A DNA stretch of 64,000 bases from Elephas maximus indicus. Taxonomy: Eukaryota; Chordata; Mammalia; Proboscidea; Elephantidae. Each line of letters starts with the position of its first letter. Within the stretch, counting starts at the first letter, position 1. Location of the stretch: positions 20,369,001 through 20,433,000 of the forward strand of contig NC_064842.1 in the NCBI RefSeq assembly GCF_024166365.1, in the 5' to 3' direction. Both the position numbers and the translations under genes were made by a program. The notes beneath the pieces were generated by a model that was not told where the DNA came from, did no database searches, and saw only the letters and a list, made by a program, of their open reading frames with translations. Of this stretch, positions 1 through 11,440 are shown piece after piece.

Positions 1-362
1 GCCCCAGACACCATGCTAACTCAGAACTGAAGACACTCCCTAAGTCCACCTTTCAGCCAAAGATTAGATAGTCCTATAAAACAAACAATAACACACCTGA
101 GGAAATTTCTTCTGAGTTCAGTCAAGTATACGAGACCAAGTGGGCAACACCTGCCCAAAAGCAAAGACAAGCGGCAGGAAGGGACAGGAAAGTGGACGAA
201 TGGACATGGAAAACCCAGGATGTAAAGGGAAAGGGGAAGAGTGATGACACCTTGCAGGGATTGCAACCAATGTCACAAAACGATTCACGTATATATTTTT
301 GAAAGAGAAACTAATTTGCACTGTAAACTTTCACCTAAAACCAATAAAATTAAAAAAAAAAA
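1..362 (+). mobile_element. L1-type 3' end (afrotherian), poly-A terminated
   Basis: The window opens inside a retrotransposon 3' end. It contains CTGTAAACTTTCACCTAAAA followed by an AATAAAAT signal and an A-rich tract at about 340-361. The same family appears reversed, starting with poly-T, at 12207, 21115, 25621 and 51652. Occurrence in both orientations with the A-tail always at the same end supports a LINE 3' end. Assigning it to an afrotherian L1 3' UTR is from memory. Confidence 0.65.
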
Positions 363-960
363 GACCCATCCAAGTAGAAAATGGGCAAAAGACATAAAGA
401 GACATTTCACTCAAGATGATATACAGATGGCATACAAGGCAATATCACACAGTTTTCTTGAGATAGGGTGATTTCTCCTGCTTTATTCTTCTGTTTCAAA
501 ATTGTTTTAGCTATTCAACATCACTAGCCATTAGGGAAATGCAAATTAAGGCCACAATGAGCTACTGCTAGCACTTTTAGAATGGCTAAAGTAAAAAACA
601 GTGACAACATCAAATGCTGGCAAGGATCTGGGGGAAACTAGATCGTTTATACATTGGTAGTGGAAATGAAAAATGTTACAACCACTCCGGAAAATAGTTT
701 GGCAGTTTCTTAAAACAAACAAATAAGCAAACTAGAGATATATTTACTCTATGATTCAGCAATTGTATTTCTGGGTACTTACCCCAGAGAAATGAAAACT
801 TATGTCCACTCAAAGAGCTACTACATATGATTGTTCATACCAGCTTTGTTAATAAGAGCCCAACACTGGAAACAATCAAAATGTCCTAAAATAAGTGAAA
901 GATTAAATAAATCATGGTATAGCCATACCATAGAATACTTACCCACATAATGCTGCTCCC
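363..960 (+). mobile_element. Old L1 3' fragment with a small inverted piece
   Basis: Recognisable L1 ORF2-end/3'-UTR wording runs through it: 'CATTAGGGAAATGCAAATTA', then 'GGCAGTTTCTTAAAACAAAC' and 'CATAGAATACTT'. About 454-520 reads as L1 in the opposite sense ('CAAAATTGTTTTAGCTATTC'), so the copy carries an internal inversion or a small foreign L1 piece. No coding capacity remains. Confidence 0.75.
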
Positions 961-1019
961 GTGAAGACTTCTAGAGAAATCTACTAGAACTTTAAAGCAA
1001 ACAAAAAACTAGAGAGACA

Positions 1020-1545
1020 TCAAAACAAGGCCCAGTGTTCAGCATTAAAAAAATATTTACACGGAGCTCTCAGAGTAAATGACAGGGTGTACAATCTTGA
1101 TTTCGGACAAGGTTGAATTCATAACAAAATCATAAAAGCAGATAAGAAAACACTTTATAGTATTAAAAGCTACAGTCACAATGAAGATACAAGTTATTAA
1201 TATTTATGCACCCAATAAAAGAGCAATAATTTCCATACAGCAGAAACCATAGGTGATGAAAGGAGAATTAAGATAGAAGCATACCAATAATAGAAGAATT
1301 TAACATATTTCTCAAGCTAAGGCAGATCAAAAAACTACAAGTGGGTAAAAAAATTAGTAAGGACTGAGAAAATCTAAATAATAAAATCAATAAGATGGAT
1401 TTACAGATATATATTGACTTCTCAAGCCCCAAACTAGGGAATATATTTACTTTCCAAGTACATATTAACATTCATGAAAGTTGATCATATCTTAGGTCAT
1501 AAATAAAACCTCAATAAATTCCAAAGAATTCCCTGACACCGCACC
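1020..1545 (+). mobile_element. L1 ORF2 fragment (decayed)
   Basis: An A-rich, sense-strand L1 ORF2-like stretch including 'AATATTTATGCACCCAATAA' (about 1199-1218) and 'TTGATCATATCTTAGGTCAT'. It is full of stops and non-coding. It belongs to the mosaic of old L1 pieces filling the first 4.4 kb. Confidence 0.65.
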
Positions 1546-2515
1546 AAAGTAGATATACAAATGGCCAACAAACATATGAAAAGATAACGGGCATCATTAG
1601 CCATTAGGGAAATAAAAATCAAAACCACAACGAGGCACCACCTCACCACTGCCCACCCCGCCCCCCATGCGATAATCACAAAAATGGAAAACAACAGGTG
1701 TTAGCAAGAGCGTGGAGAAATTGGGTCCCCTCATCCATTGCTAGCGGGAACGTAAAATGGTACAGCTGCCATGGAACACAGCTTGGTGAGTTGGAACCTA
1801 ATCAATCAGCCTCAACAGGTTTATGGTAATTCTATGTTTAACTTTTTGAGGAACCACCAAACTGTTTTCCATAGCAGCTGTACCATTTTACATACCCACT
1901 AGCAATGGATGAAGGGCCTAATTTCTCCACATTCTTGCCATATGACCCAGCAATTCCACTCCTAGGTATATACTCAAAATAATTGAAAGTAGAAACGCAA
2001 ATGGATGCTTGTATACCGGTGTTCATGCAGTACTAGTGACAGTTGCCAAAAGGTGGAAACAACCTAAATGTCCATCAGCAGAAAATGGATAAAGAAAATG
2101 TGGTACATGTGTACAATGTAACATCATTCAGTCACAAAGAGAAATGAAGTCCCGATACATGCTACTACGTGGATGAACCTTGTCAGCATCATGGTGAGTG
2201 CAGTAAGTCAGTCACAAGAGGACAAATATTGTATGATTCCACTTATATAAAATACCTAGAATAAGGAAATGCTTAGAGACCAAAGTTCATTAGTGGTTAT
2301 CGAAGGCAGAAGAGGGGAGGGGAAAGACGTGATTGCTTAGGGGGCACTGAGTTTCTGTTAAGGGTGATGGAAAAATTTGTAAACAGCTAATGGTGATGGT
2401 TGCACAACATTATAAACACAATCAGTGTCACTGAATTGTACATGTAAAAAATGTTGAAATGTCAAATGTTTTGTTATATATACTTCTACCACAATAAATG
2501 TTTGTTCAATGAAAG
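1546..2515 (+). mobile_element. L1 3' end with an internal inversion
   Basis: The sense L1 3' region runs to about 1804, reads in reverse for about 130 bases (1805-1940), then resumes in sense from 'TATGACCCAGCAATTCCACT' to the 3' UTR near 2515. The reversed block re-uses sequence already present upstream, so 1703-1774 and 1869-1939 form an inverted repeat. Confidence 0.75.
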
Positions 2516-2519
2516 CACA

Positions 2520-3400
2520 CACACACGCACAAATGACAGGGGTTGTCAGACTAGGTAAAAGAACAAGTCTCAACTATATGCTATCTACAAGGAAAAAAAA
2601 AACACACTATAAATACAAAGACACATTGGCTGAGTAGAAGAAAGTCAAAAACATATGATGTAAATGCTTATTCTAAGGCAGTGGGAGTGACTATATTAAT
2701 ATTGGCTGAAGTAAGCATCATGACAAAGTATATTATCATGAATAAAAGGAATATTTCATAATTATAAAATAAGAAAACATAATCCTGAATGTGTATGTAC
2801 CCAATAACAAAGATCTTAAAAAAAGTAAAGAACATGGCAGGACTGAAAGGAGAAAGGGAAAAATCCACAATTATATTTGAAAATTTCAGTATTCCTCTCT
2901 CAGTAATTCATAGAACGAGTAGAAAGAAAATCAGTGAGGATATAGAAGACTTAAACAACATTAACAATAAACTGACTTAACTGACATTTATAAACACTCT
3001 ACCCAACAACAGCAAAATATAGGTTTTTGTCAAGGGAATGCGGAACTCTCAACAAGATAGATCACATGCAGGATCATAAAAATTTCAATGCATTTACAAG
3101 GGTTGAAACCACAAAGCATGATATCTACCCACAATTAATTTAAATTTATAAATCAATAACAAGAAGATATCTGGAAAATCCCAAAATACGTGGATCAAAC
3201 AACACACCTCTAAATAAACCATGAATCAAAGAAGAAAACTTAACAGAAATTAGGAATGAAAATGAAAAGCACAATGAGGTAATACTAATTTTAGAATGGC
3301 TAAAATTAAAATTAATGATAATACTAATTGTTAGCAAGCATTTGGAGCAACTGGAATTCTCACAAATTACTGATGGAAATGTAAAATGGTACAGCTACTT
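2520..3400 (+). mobile_element. L1 ORF2 fragment (decayed)
   Basis: A-rich ORF2-derived sequence in sense, for example 'GTACCCAATAACAAAGATCT' and 'GATCACATGCAGGATCATAA'. Near 3270 it jumps to the ORF2 3' end ('TGTAAAATGGTACAGCTACT'), so an internal deletion is likely. It is interrupted at 3404 by a SINE. Confidence 0.7.
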
Positions 3401-3403
3401 TAA

Positions 3404-3616
3404 GGAGTCCCTGGGTGGTGCAAACGGTTAAACACTAGACTACTATCCAAAAAATTGGCAGTTGGAACTTACCCAGAGGATCCTCTAAAGAAAGACCTGT
3501 CCATCTGCTTCTGAAAGGTTACAAACTTGAAAACCCTATGGTGTGCAGTTCTACTCTGCTAATCCATGGCATCGCCATGAGTTGAAATTGACTCCACAAC
3601 AACTGGAACTGGAAAC
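3404..3616 (+). mobile_element. AfroSINE
   Basis: Begins GGAGTCCCTGGGTGGTGCAAA and ends in a 'GCCATGAGTTGAAATTGACT' tail. This is the subfamily with the 'CAGAGG..AAGAAAGACCTG' middle section, an old and diverged copy. It is inserted in L1 sequence, which resumes on its right. Confidence 0.85.
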
Positions 3617-3674
3617 AGTTACCTTGGAAACAAGTTTGGAGTTTCTTATAAAGTTAAGCATATTATGCATTATT

Positions 3675-3883
3675 GTTGTTATTGTATGTTGTTGAGTCTA
3701 TTTTGACTCATAGTGACTCACTAAATAGGACAGAGTTGGACTGCCCCAGAGGGTTTCCTGGGCTGTAATCTTTATGGGAGCAGATCGTCAGATCTTTTAT
3801 CCGGTAGGGCCGCTGGTGGGTTCAAATCGTTGACCTTTTGGTTAGCAGCGGAGTGCTTAACCATGTCACCACCTGGTATTGCC
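3675..3883 (-). mobile_element. AfroSINE, reverse orientation
   Basis: Starts with the reversed tail (TGTTGAGTCTATTTTGACTC) and ends with the reversed tRNA-like head ('TTGGTTAGCAGCGGAGTGCT'). It is the second SINE inserted into the same L1 3' end, in the opposite orientation to the one at 3404. Confidence 0.85.
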
Positions 3884-4425
3884 CATAGGAACCAGCAATT
3901 GAACTTCTAGGTACTTACCAGAACAAAATGACAATGTATGTCCACACACAGGAATGGACATAGCAGCTTTGTTCACGATAGCCAAAAGTTAGAAACATCT
4001 CCAATGTCTACCAACAGATGAATGAACAAATACTGAAATATCCATACAATGAATAACTATCCAGTAGTTTATTATAGAATGAGCACCTGATATGCACAAC
4101 ATGGGTGAATCTCAAAAAGAGCAAACCGAGCAAAAGAAGCAGGTACAAATAGTATATGTTTTATAATTCCGTATATATGAAATTCTAGAAAGAATGAAAC
4201 AAAGCAATAGTTATTGAAAGAAGATCAGTGCTTACCTGGGGCTCTAGAAAGGGGGTGAGGAGGATGATTGCAAAGAGGCACAAGAGAACCTTTTGCAATG
4301 ATGGAAATGTTCTTTATTTTTACTGTGTGGTGATCACACACACACATGGGTGTATACATTTGCATAAATCTCTTTGAATTGTACTCTTAAAATAGATGCC
4401 TTTTATTTTATGTAAATAATACCTG
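3884..4425 (+). mobile_element. L1 3' UTR (continuation)
   Basis: Resumes the L1 interrupted by the two SINEs: 'ACCAGCAATTGAACTTCTAG', 'GCAGCTTTGTTCACGATAGC' and a 3'-UTR ending near 'GTGTATACATTTGCATAAAT'. Non-coding. Confidence 0.75.
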
Positions 4426-5045
4426 AAAAAAGCTGAATGAAAAAAAGAAGCTGAAAATCCAAATTTTAAAAATGTGACAGCTAGTTACAATTTTTAGAAA
4501 AATACCATATGAGCCAAAGATAATACACCTATGACCCAGAATTGTTGCTCTGTGGCTTCAGCTTACCAGGCTTTCACAAGTCTCTCGTGTTAATCTTAAC
4601 AGCAGCCAGTGACTTAAGTATTATCATCTCCATTTTACAGATGACGAAATTGAAATTTCATGACGTTTTGCCCATTTTGACGAAATCCCAACTCCAAATC
4701 CTTTATCTGATCTACTCTATCACGTATTTATGTGCAGGCTTTTCTAGAAAACATGTTAATAAACCTAAGCCTCTTCTTCCTTAATGCTCTGAAGAAATTA
4801 ATGAGCAAGTCACCTCAAGCTACCTGTAAATTTGTTTATTGTCTTTTGTTCAGCAGGAATAGTCTTAAAATTGTACTTGAAATCACTATTTCTCTCTTGA
4901 GTTCTTAACTCATTTACCGAATTTTTAACGGTTCTTTGTATTAAATCTCTCCCCAATTCAACTTTCTCTCCTTAGGAATTTTTAAGTGATAGCCCTCATT
5001 TTGTACTTATAGGATTACAGTCTTTTTTAAGTCACATACTGTTAA
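4426..5045. other. No gene; possible L2/MIR-like remnant
   Basis: AT-rich sequence. 4600-4665 ('ATCATCTCCATTTTACAGAT') has the wording of an ancient L2/MIR 3' end. I see nothing else. Confidence 0.35.
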
Positions 5046-5050
5046 CAAGT

Positions 5051-5735
5051 CGTTATGGACTGAATTGTGTCCCCCAAAACCGTGTGTTACCTTTGCTAGG
5101 CCATGATTCCCAGTATTGTGTGGTTGTCCACCATTTTGCGATCTTGTGTAATTTTCCTATGTGTTATAAATCCTATCCCCTGTGATGTTGTGACATAGTG
5201 GTTAAGTGCTACAGCTGCTAACCAAAGGGTCAGCAGTTCGAATACGCCAGGCACTCCTTGGAAAATCTATGGGGTAGTTCTACTCTGTCCTATAGTGTCG
5301 CTATGAGTCGGAGTCTACTCGACGGCACTGGGTTTTACTGGGTTATGATGTTAATGAGGCAGGATTAGAGGCAGTTATATTAATGAGGCAGGATACAATC
5401 TAAAGGATTAGGTTGTATTCTGAGTCAATCTCTTTTGAGACATAAAAGAGAGAAGTGAGCAGAGAAGATAGGGACTTCATGCCACCAAGAAAGAAACGCC
5501 AGGAGTGGAGGGCAACCTTTAGACCTGGGCCCCTGCCCTGAGAAGCTCCTAGATCAGGGGAAGATTGATGAGAAGGACCTTCCACCAGAACCGACAGAGA
5601 AAGAAAGCCTTCTCTGGGAGCTGGCACCCTGAATTTGGACTTGTAGCCTCCTAGGCTGTGAGAGAATAAATTTCTGTCTGTTAAAGCCATCCACTTGTGG
5701 TATTTTTGTTATAGCAGCGCTGGATAACTAAGACA
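5051..5735 (+). mobile_element. Solo LTR (ERVL/MaLR-like)
   Basis: Starts (c/t)GTTATGGACTGAATTGTGTC and ends 'GGATAACTAAGACA', the usual termini of MST/MLT-like LTRs, with an AATAAA at about 5666. The flanking five bases CAAGT (5046-5050 and 5736-5740) are identical, a 5-bp target duplication typical of ERVL-type integration. No internal retroviral sequence adjoins it, so it is solo. An AfroSINE interrupts it at 5190. Three other copies lie at 10240, 16934 and 22182, all reversed. Confidence 0.85.
5190..5345 (+). mobile_element. AfroSINE nested in LTR
   Basis: 5'-truncated copy beginning near GTGACATAGTGGTTAAGTGC and ending in 'GACGGCACTGGGTTTTACTG'. A 7-bp duplication TGATGTT (5183-5189 and 5346-5352) marks insertion into the LTR, so it is younger than the LTR. 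Confidence 0.9.
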
Positions 5736-5784
5736 CAAGTGTAACATGATAGTCAAGGTTCTAACCTACATGATCTAACTAAAG

Positions 5785-5968
5785 AATAAAAACCAAAACA
5801 AAACCCATTGCTGATGAGTTGATTCCAACTGATAGTGACCCTGTAAAACAGAGTAGAACTGCCCCATAGGGTTTCCAAGGCTGTAATCTTTACAGTAGCA
5901 GACTGCCACATCTCTCTCCCACAGAGTAGCTGGTGGATTCAAACTGCCAAGTGCTTTAATCACTGTGA
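5785..5968 (-). mobile_element. AfroSINE, reverse
   Basis: Reversed copy from the A-rich tail complement (AACCAAAACAAAACCCATTG) to the head near 'CAAGTGCTTTAATCACTGTG'. It is the long subfamily with the 'ACAGTAGCAGACTGCCACAT' section. Confidence 0.88.
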
Positions 5969-6389
5969 AATACAAAATGTTATGTAATTAATTTTTTTAT
6001 CTTCAGGAAAAACACTGCTTCTCTGTACTATACCAAGGAAGGCAAGTCACTTAGAAAAGAGTTACTTATCAAATGGTAAAATAACATTCATTAATAAGAC
6101 AAATATAATGATTTATCTGTAAATTGTTATGCTCATAAATATGCATACACATATGTGCTGCAGAGTTATTGTACTCACAACAAATTTGGAGCTTGATAAA
6201 ATTTATATTGAACTTCAGAATATATTTCTAAGTAAGGATTATTAATCAACCTAGAAAAAGGCAAAAATTCTCCTGATACAAAATACAAATGTAACAGCAG
6301 AGATTCTGGTTTTTGGTACAGGTAGATTGGCTTATTTGGACCAAGCACATGAGGAAAGTCTTTGGCAGCAAAGCTGAGAATACACATAT
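5969..6389. other. No recognised feature
   Basis: AT-rich sequence with only short incidental ORFs. I see no gene or repeat I can name. Confidence 0.5.
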
Positions 6390-7090
6390 CATATAACCCA
6401 ACAATTATAAAGAATGGACAATTTCATTCCTAATTACTTGCCCCAAAGAAACGCATACATATGTGCACCAAATAACATACAAGAATGTTCATAGAAGCCT
6501 TATTTATAACAGCTCCAAACTGATGCCAAATATCCAACAATAGAACGAACATTTAAAAAAAAAAAAGTGACATACAATGAAGGAACACTTATACAAGCAA
6601 GAACACAGATGAATTTTACAAGCACGATATTGAGAGAAATGAGCCAGATTTTTTTTTTTTTTAATATGGTATGATTCCACTCATATAAACTTAAAAAGCA
6701 TAGTGGTTAAGTGCTACGGCTGCTAACCAAAGAGTCGGCAGTTCGAATCCGCCAGGCGCTCCTTGGAAACTCTGTGGGGCAGTTCCACCGTGTCCTATAG
6801 GGTCGCTATGAGTTGGAATCACTCGACGGCCCTGGGTTTTTAAACTTAAAAACAGGCAAACTGAATTTATGATGTTAGCTGTGAGGATATTGTTTACCTT
6901 GGAGGACAAAGGTAGGAGTAATGACTGGGGTGGTCTGTGGGGGGCTTCAGGAGTGCTGGTAACGCTTTATATCTTGATCTAGTGGTGATTACATAGATGG
7001 GTTCACTTTGTCCTGATTTATTGCGCGGTACACTTGGTACATGCAGTTCTCTGTATGTATATTGTATTACATTAAAAACCTGTATTTAAA
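6390..7090 (+). mobile_element. L1 3' end fragment
   Basis: Sense L1 3' region: 'ACAAGAATGTTCATAGAAGC', 'GGTATGATTCCACTCATATA' and a 3' UTR with 'GGTGATTACATAGATGGGTT' ending near 7075. A SINE splits it at 6698. Confidence 0.8.
6698..6841 (+). mobile_element. AfroSINE with 11-bp target duplication
   Basis: Flanked by identical AAACTTAAAAA at 6687-6697 and 6842-6852. The head is 5'-truncated at GCATAGTGGTTAAGTGC. The tail reads 'GAGTTGGAATCACTCGACGG'. A clean, fairly young insertion into the L1 3' UTR. Confidence 0.92.
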
Positions 7091-7305
7091 AAGGCATTTC
7101 AGACACATAAAATTGAGTACATTACTAGCAGATCCTCAGTAAGGAAAGTGTTCAAGCAGTGCTATTCAATGTGAAGTCCATGAACTAGTGCCAGTCTTCA
7201 GGTGTTTGGTACCAGACCAGGTGAGAGAAGTTCAGAACCTGGGAGTTTTAATTTAGAAACTGTTACAGCAAATTTGACAGAGTCTATTTTTTTTTATTAT
7301 TGAAT

Positions 7306-7476
7306 CTGAGGAAGCGATTGACTGCTAACTGAAAGGTCAGTGGTTCAAAACCACCAGTGGCTCTGTGCGGGAAGGATGTGGCAGTCTGCTTCCATAAGGA
7401 TTTACAGCCTTGGAAACCTTGTGGGGTCACTATGAGTCGGAATCTACATGATAGCAGTGGGTTTGGTTTGGTTTTA
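7306..7476 (+). mobile_element. AfroSINE (long subfamily)
   Basis: Contains the 'GGATGTGGCAGTCTGCTTCC' middle section and the tail 'CTATGAGTCGGAATCTACAT', with a GGTTTGGTTT end. The head is degraded. Confidence 0.85.
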
Positions 7477-8500
7477 TTGAATCTAATAATAAAAATGAGA
7501 GGCTTGCATTTTGTATGTCTTTTTTTGTTTGTTTAATTTTTTTAGTAATTCATTTGTATTATACTTTTAAAAAATATTAGCCCATGATGATTAAAGGGAA
7601 ACAACAACAGGTCCTTCATTATAGTTAGTCGTAAGAAGCAGTATACTAAAGGATGGACTTCAGAAGAAGGAAAGTGATACCATATGGACAATCCAAGACG
7701 CATAAAGAAATGGAAAGGAGAGAAAGTGGTAAATATTTGAATCAATAAAACAATGACTGACTGTATAAACATTAATAAAATTGTCTTGTGGGAATTATTT
7801 TAAAAAAAGAGATTTAATTAAGATACACAATTGCAAAAACACATTCAATTATTGGATGTGGAATAAATGGAGTTCGAGCATTGTTTCCCTATCACACCAG
7901 GAGGAGAGTACAGGTATTGATTAACTTTAGATTCTGATATGTTATTTTGCATATTGTAATTTCTAAAGTAATTACTATGATGTTGGAGTAATTGCCAAAC
8001 CAATAGATGCCATAAATACACAAATAAATAAACAGTAAAAAGTAATCAATCAAAAAGAAGGTAAGAAAGGTGTTCTGGAAAGGGCCCTGCATGTATGTAC
8101 CACTGGTACCACAGGACATAAATGTAATGTCAGGTTTATTAGGGAAATTCATAGGCAGAGAGCAGCTACCCTGGCCCCATTTCTCTCTACCCCATACATA
8201 GGCATGCTTAAGGAACCGAGCTCCAGTAGAAGGACCCAGTCCTCTGCTATTCTATACTACATGGGGAACTTCGAATGAGTCAGGGGACTCCAACGTGATC
8301 TTGGAGGGGGGAATTTCATAGTAGAGAAAACTGCCTTATTAGAAAGGAGGAGTCTCTGGATCTCAGCTACTGTCATTTGTCAAAGGCTTTATGTCGTTCC
8401 ACTGAACTAGGATTGCTAAGTTAGCTTCTTGCTAAGCCTTAGAAAGTGAGGGTGGGAATCAGGGCCGTATCTTTTAAAAGGAGAGAAAAAGAAGCCTAAA
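7477..8500. other. No recognised gene
   Basis: AT-rich DNA with no repeat I can name confidently and no coding signal. The ORF at 7892-8152 (minus) has no recognisable domain. Confidence 0.5.
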
Positions 8501-9180
8501 AGAGATAGGACAAAGAGAAAGCATCAAATAGAATAGCATATTTTTTAACCCAATTTTGTCAATTACCATATTAAATGTAAATGAACTAAATGCTGTGGTT
8601 AAGAGATAAAATTTCAGACTTCATATAAAAAAATCTATAAAAAGCATAAATATACAGAAACTTTTAAAGTAAAAGGGCAAAAAAGGATGTTCCATGTAAA
8701 TACTAACTAAAAGAAAGCTGGTGTATTAACACCAGACAAAACAGACTTCAAGGTCAAAAGCATTACTAGAGAATTGAAAGCAGGAATGCAAACAGACAGT
8801 TGTATGCCAGTGTTCATTGTAGCACTGTTCATAATAGCTAAAAGATGGAAGCAACCTAAATGCTTATCAACAAATGAATGGATAAACAAAATGTGTTATA
8901 TACATACAATGGAATATTGCTCAGCCATAAACAGAAATGAAGTTCTAGTTCATGGTATGACATGGATAAACCTTGAAAACATTATCCTGAGTGAAATAAG
9001 GATTTATACGAAAAAAGCAAATATATAGAGACCAAAGTTTATCAGTGGTTACTAAGGGTGAGGGGAAGAGAGGAAAGGGAATCATTGCTTAGGGAACATT
9101 GAGTTTTTGTTAATACTAGTGGAATAACTGATAGAACATGCAGACCAAAAAAAAATAGTAAAGATAGAAAAGATTTTAAC
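8501..9180 (+). mobile_element. L1 ORF2/3' end fragment
   Basis: ORF2-like 'AACACCAGACAAAACAGACT' (about 8728) joins abruptly at about 8770 to the 3' end: 'CAAATGAATGGATAAACAAA', 'TACAATGGAATATTGCTCAG'. The abrupt join indicates an internal deletion. It ends in an A-run near 9150. Confidence 0.8.
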
Positions 9181-9219
9181 AGTGTGATTTTTTTTCACGT
9201 CCCAATGGGCATGTATAGA

Positions 9220-10014
9220 GCACCACACCATGCACGTGAAGAATATTTACCTTTTCATGCACACATGCGGAACATGTACAAAAATTGACCAAAAGCTGGA
9301 ACATAAAGCAAAACTCAATAAATTTTTAAGGAAAAAATTTTTAAGGATAAAAATCACACAAAGCATGTTTTCCAACAGCGGCATAATTATTTTAGACATT
9401 AATGGTTCAGCAACAAGCAGAATTTTCCCATATTTGAGGAAATTAAGAAATAAAATTCTAAGGAGAAATCATAAGGCAAGTACAAATCATTTTGAATTGA
9501 AAGATAACTGAAAATATAACACCTTTGAATATAAAGAAGTCATTAGAAAAAAATGTATGGTCTTAAATACATATTATTAGAAAAGAAGAAAGGCTGGAAA
9601 TGAATGAGATTATCATCTATCTCAAGAAGCTAGAAAAAGAACAGCAAAATAATGTCAAAGGACGTAGAAGAAAATAATAAAGGATAGCAGCAATTGATGA
9701 AATAGAAAACAAATATAAAATCAGAGAGAGTCAACAAACCCAAAGTTGTATCTTTAAAAAAAGAAAAAAAAGGTAAAATTGACAAACCCCTGGTGAGAAG
9801 AAACCAGGAGCGAAAGGAAGCCTGGAAGAGAGAGGAAGATGGAGAGAGACAACACAAGCCATAACCAATATCAGGAATGAAAAAAAGGACAACACTACAG
9901 ATTCTTCAGACATTAAAAAGGAAATAACAGACATTACCAAAAAAAAAAAAAAAACTATGTTAACAAATTTGAGAGTTTAGATGAAATAAGCAAACTCCTA
10001 AAAAAAGCTCATGA
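9220..10014 (+). mobile_element. L1 ORF2 fragment (decayed)
   Basis: Sense ORF2 sequence including 'AAGTTGTATCTTTAAAAAAA', 'CAATATCAGGAATGAAAAAA' and 'GACATTAAAAAGGAAATAAC', wording characteristic of the L1 ORF2 region before the reverse transcriptase. It has many stops and is not a gene. Confidence 0.75.
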
Positions 10015-10239
10015 TCTATTCATACAATGAAATATTATACAGCAAAAAAATTAATTAAAAAACCCAGCTACTTCCAACAATTCAGGTGAATCTCAAATAC
10101 ATAATATTGAGAAAAAGGAGAAAAGTTTTTAAAATACTTATAATTTATGGACTGACACATAGGAGCAAACACTATAATGAAAACCAAGGAAATGAGTATC
10201 CCAAAACACAGGATAGTGGTTACCCTTGAAGGAAAAGGA

Positions 10240-10830
10240 TGTCTTAGTTATCTGGTGCTGCCTCAGCAAAAGATAGCACAGTGGGCGGCTTTAAAGACTA
10301 GAAGTTTATTTTCTTACTGTTCAGGAGGCTAGAAGTCTGAATTCAGAACGTGGCTCTATGGAGAAATCCTTCTGGGTCTATTTCAGCTTCGGTTGTATGT
10401 TGTTGTCATTAGGTGCCCTTGAGTCAGTTCTGACTCCCGTAGGACACAGTTGAATTGCCCCATAGGGTTTCCAAGAAGCTGCTGGTGGATTTGACCTGCC
10501 AACCTTTTGATTAGCAACCAAAAGGCTTAACCACTGTGCCACCAGCGTTCCTCTTAGCCGTCAGCAATCCTTGAAGTTCCTGGGCTTGTAGGCTCATCTG
10601 TCTCCATCATCTACAGAGAGCACCTGTCTTCCCCCGTGTGTGTATCTTTGTCTATTCTGCTTTTTTTTAATAACTCAGAAGTGATTAGGTTTAAGATCCA
10701 CCCTATTCTGGTATGAATACATTAACATAACAAAAGAAATCTATTTTCAAACAGGGTCATATTTACAGGTACAAGGATTAGGATTTCAACACATATATTG
10801 GGAGAGGGAGACACGAGACAATCCATAACA
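10240..10830 (-). mobile_element. Solo LTR, reverse (MaLR-like)
   Basis: Starts TGTCTTAGTTATCTGGTGCT and ends 'CAATCCATAACA', the reverse of the LTR at 5051. The flanking five bases are AAGGA/AGGGA (4 of 5 identical). An AfroSINE is nested at 10394. Confidence 0.83.
10394..10553 (-). mobile_element. AfroSINE nested in LTR, reverse
   Basis: Runs from 'GTTGTTGTCATTAGGTGCCC' to the head 'TTAACCACTGTGCCACCAGC'. LTR sequence resumes on both sides. Confidence 0.88.
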
Positions 10831-10848
10831 AGGGACTATGATTAGGGA

Positions 10849-11244
10849 CAACCACTCTTCTATCACTTTGTGGTACTGTGGTGCCTTGCATGTTGCTATG
10901 TTGCTGGAAGTTACGCGACTGGTATTTCAAATGCCAGCAGGGTCACCCATAGTGGGTAGGTTTCAGTGGAACACCCAGACAAAGACAGTGCAGGAAGAAA
11001 GATTTGGTGATCTATTTCTGAAAATTAGGCAATGAAAGTGCTACACATGACAACGCAATATTGTCTGAGATAGCGCTGAAAGATGAGCCCCTTTGGTTAG
11101 AAGAAACTAAAAATATACCACGGCTGCAACAATGGACTCAAGCATACTGATGATTGTGGGGATGGCACAGGACCAGGAAATGTTTTGTTCTCTTGCACTT
11201 AGGGTCGCCATGAGTCGGAGCCAACTGGACACCAACTAACAGCA
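10849..11244 (+). mobile_element. Internally deleted RTE-derived retroelement
   Basis: A 396-bp unit bounded by an exact 11-bp duplication ATGATTAGGGA (10838-10848 and 11245-11255), so it inserted as one piece. Its last 135 bases ('CAACAATGGACTCAAGCATA'..'GGTCGCCATGAGTCGGAGCC') match the 3' ends of the RTE copies at 28490-28615 and 58565-58680. Its first 260 bases resemble, by memory, the 5' leader of the elephant RTE1 LINE. The whole coding region is missing between about 11100 and 11125. It may be a single deletion copy or a non-autonomous family. Confidence 0.75.
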
Positions 11245-11440
11245 ATGATTAGGGAAGAGCATGCTGGATTCTGAGGTGCTAGTTATGTTCTTTTTTTGGA
11301 CCTGCATGGTAGTTACATAGATGTTTACTTTCAAATTATTGGTCAATCTGTACATATATGTTTTATATACTTTCTGCATAAATGTTTATTTCTAATTTTA
11401 AATAAGCAAAACACAATGAAGTTAAAAAATCAATACAGGG

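Larger units (their letters stand above)
10015..11440 (+). mobile_element. L1 3' end split by two nested insertions
   Basis: L1 3'-UTR runs to 'AGTGGTTACCCTTGAAGGAA' at 10239, is broken by an LTR (10240-10830), continues for 18 bases, is broken again by an RTE-derived element (10849-11244), then finishes with 'GAGGTGCTAGTTATGTTC..' and an end near 11440. With the SINE inside the LTR this makes at least four insertion layers. Confidence 0.8.

Noticed and set aside
7130..7280. Possible ancient hAT-type repeat (GTGCTATTCAATGTGAAGTC..)
   Set aside because: The wording is reminiscent of an old mammalian DNA transposon, but I could not define ends or family.
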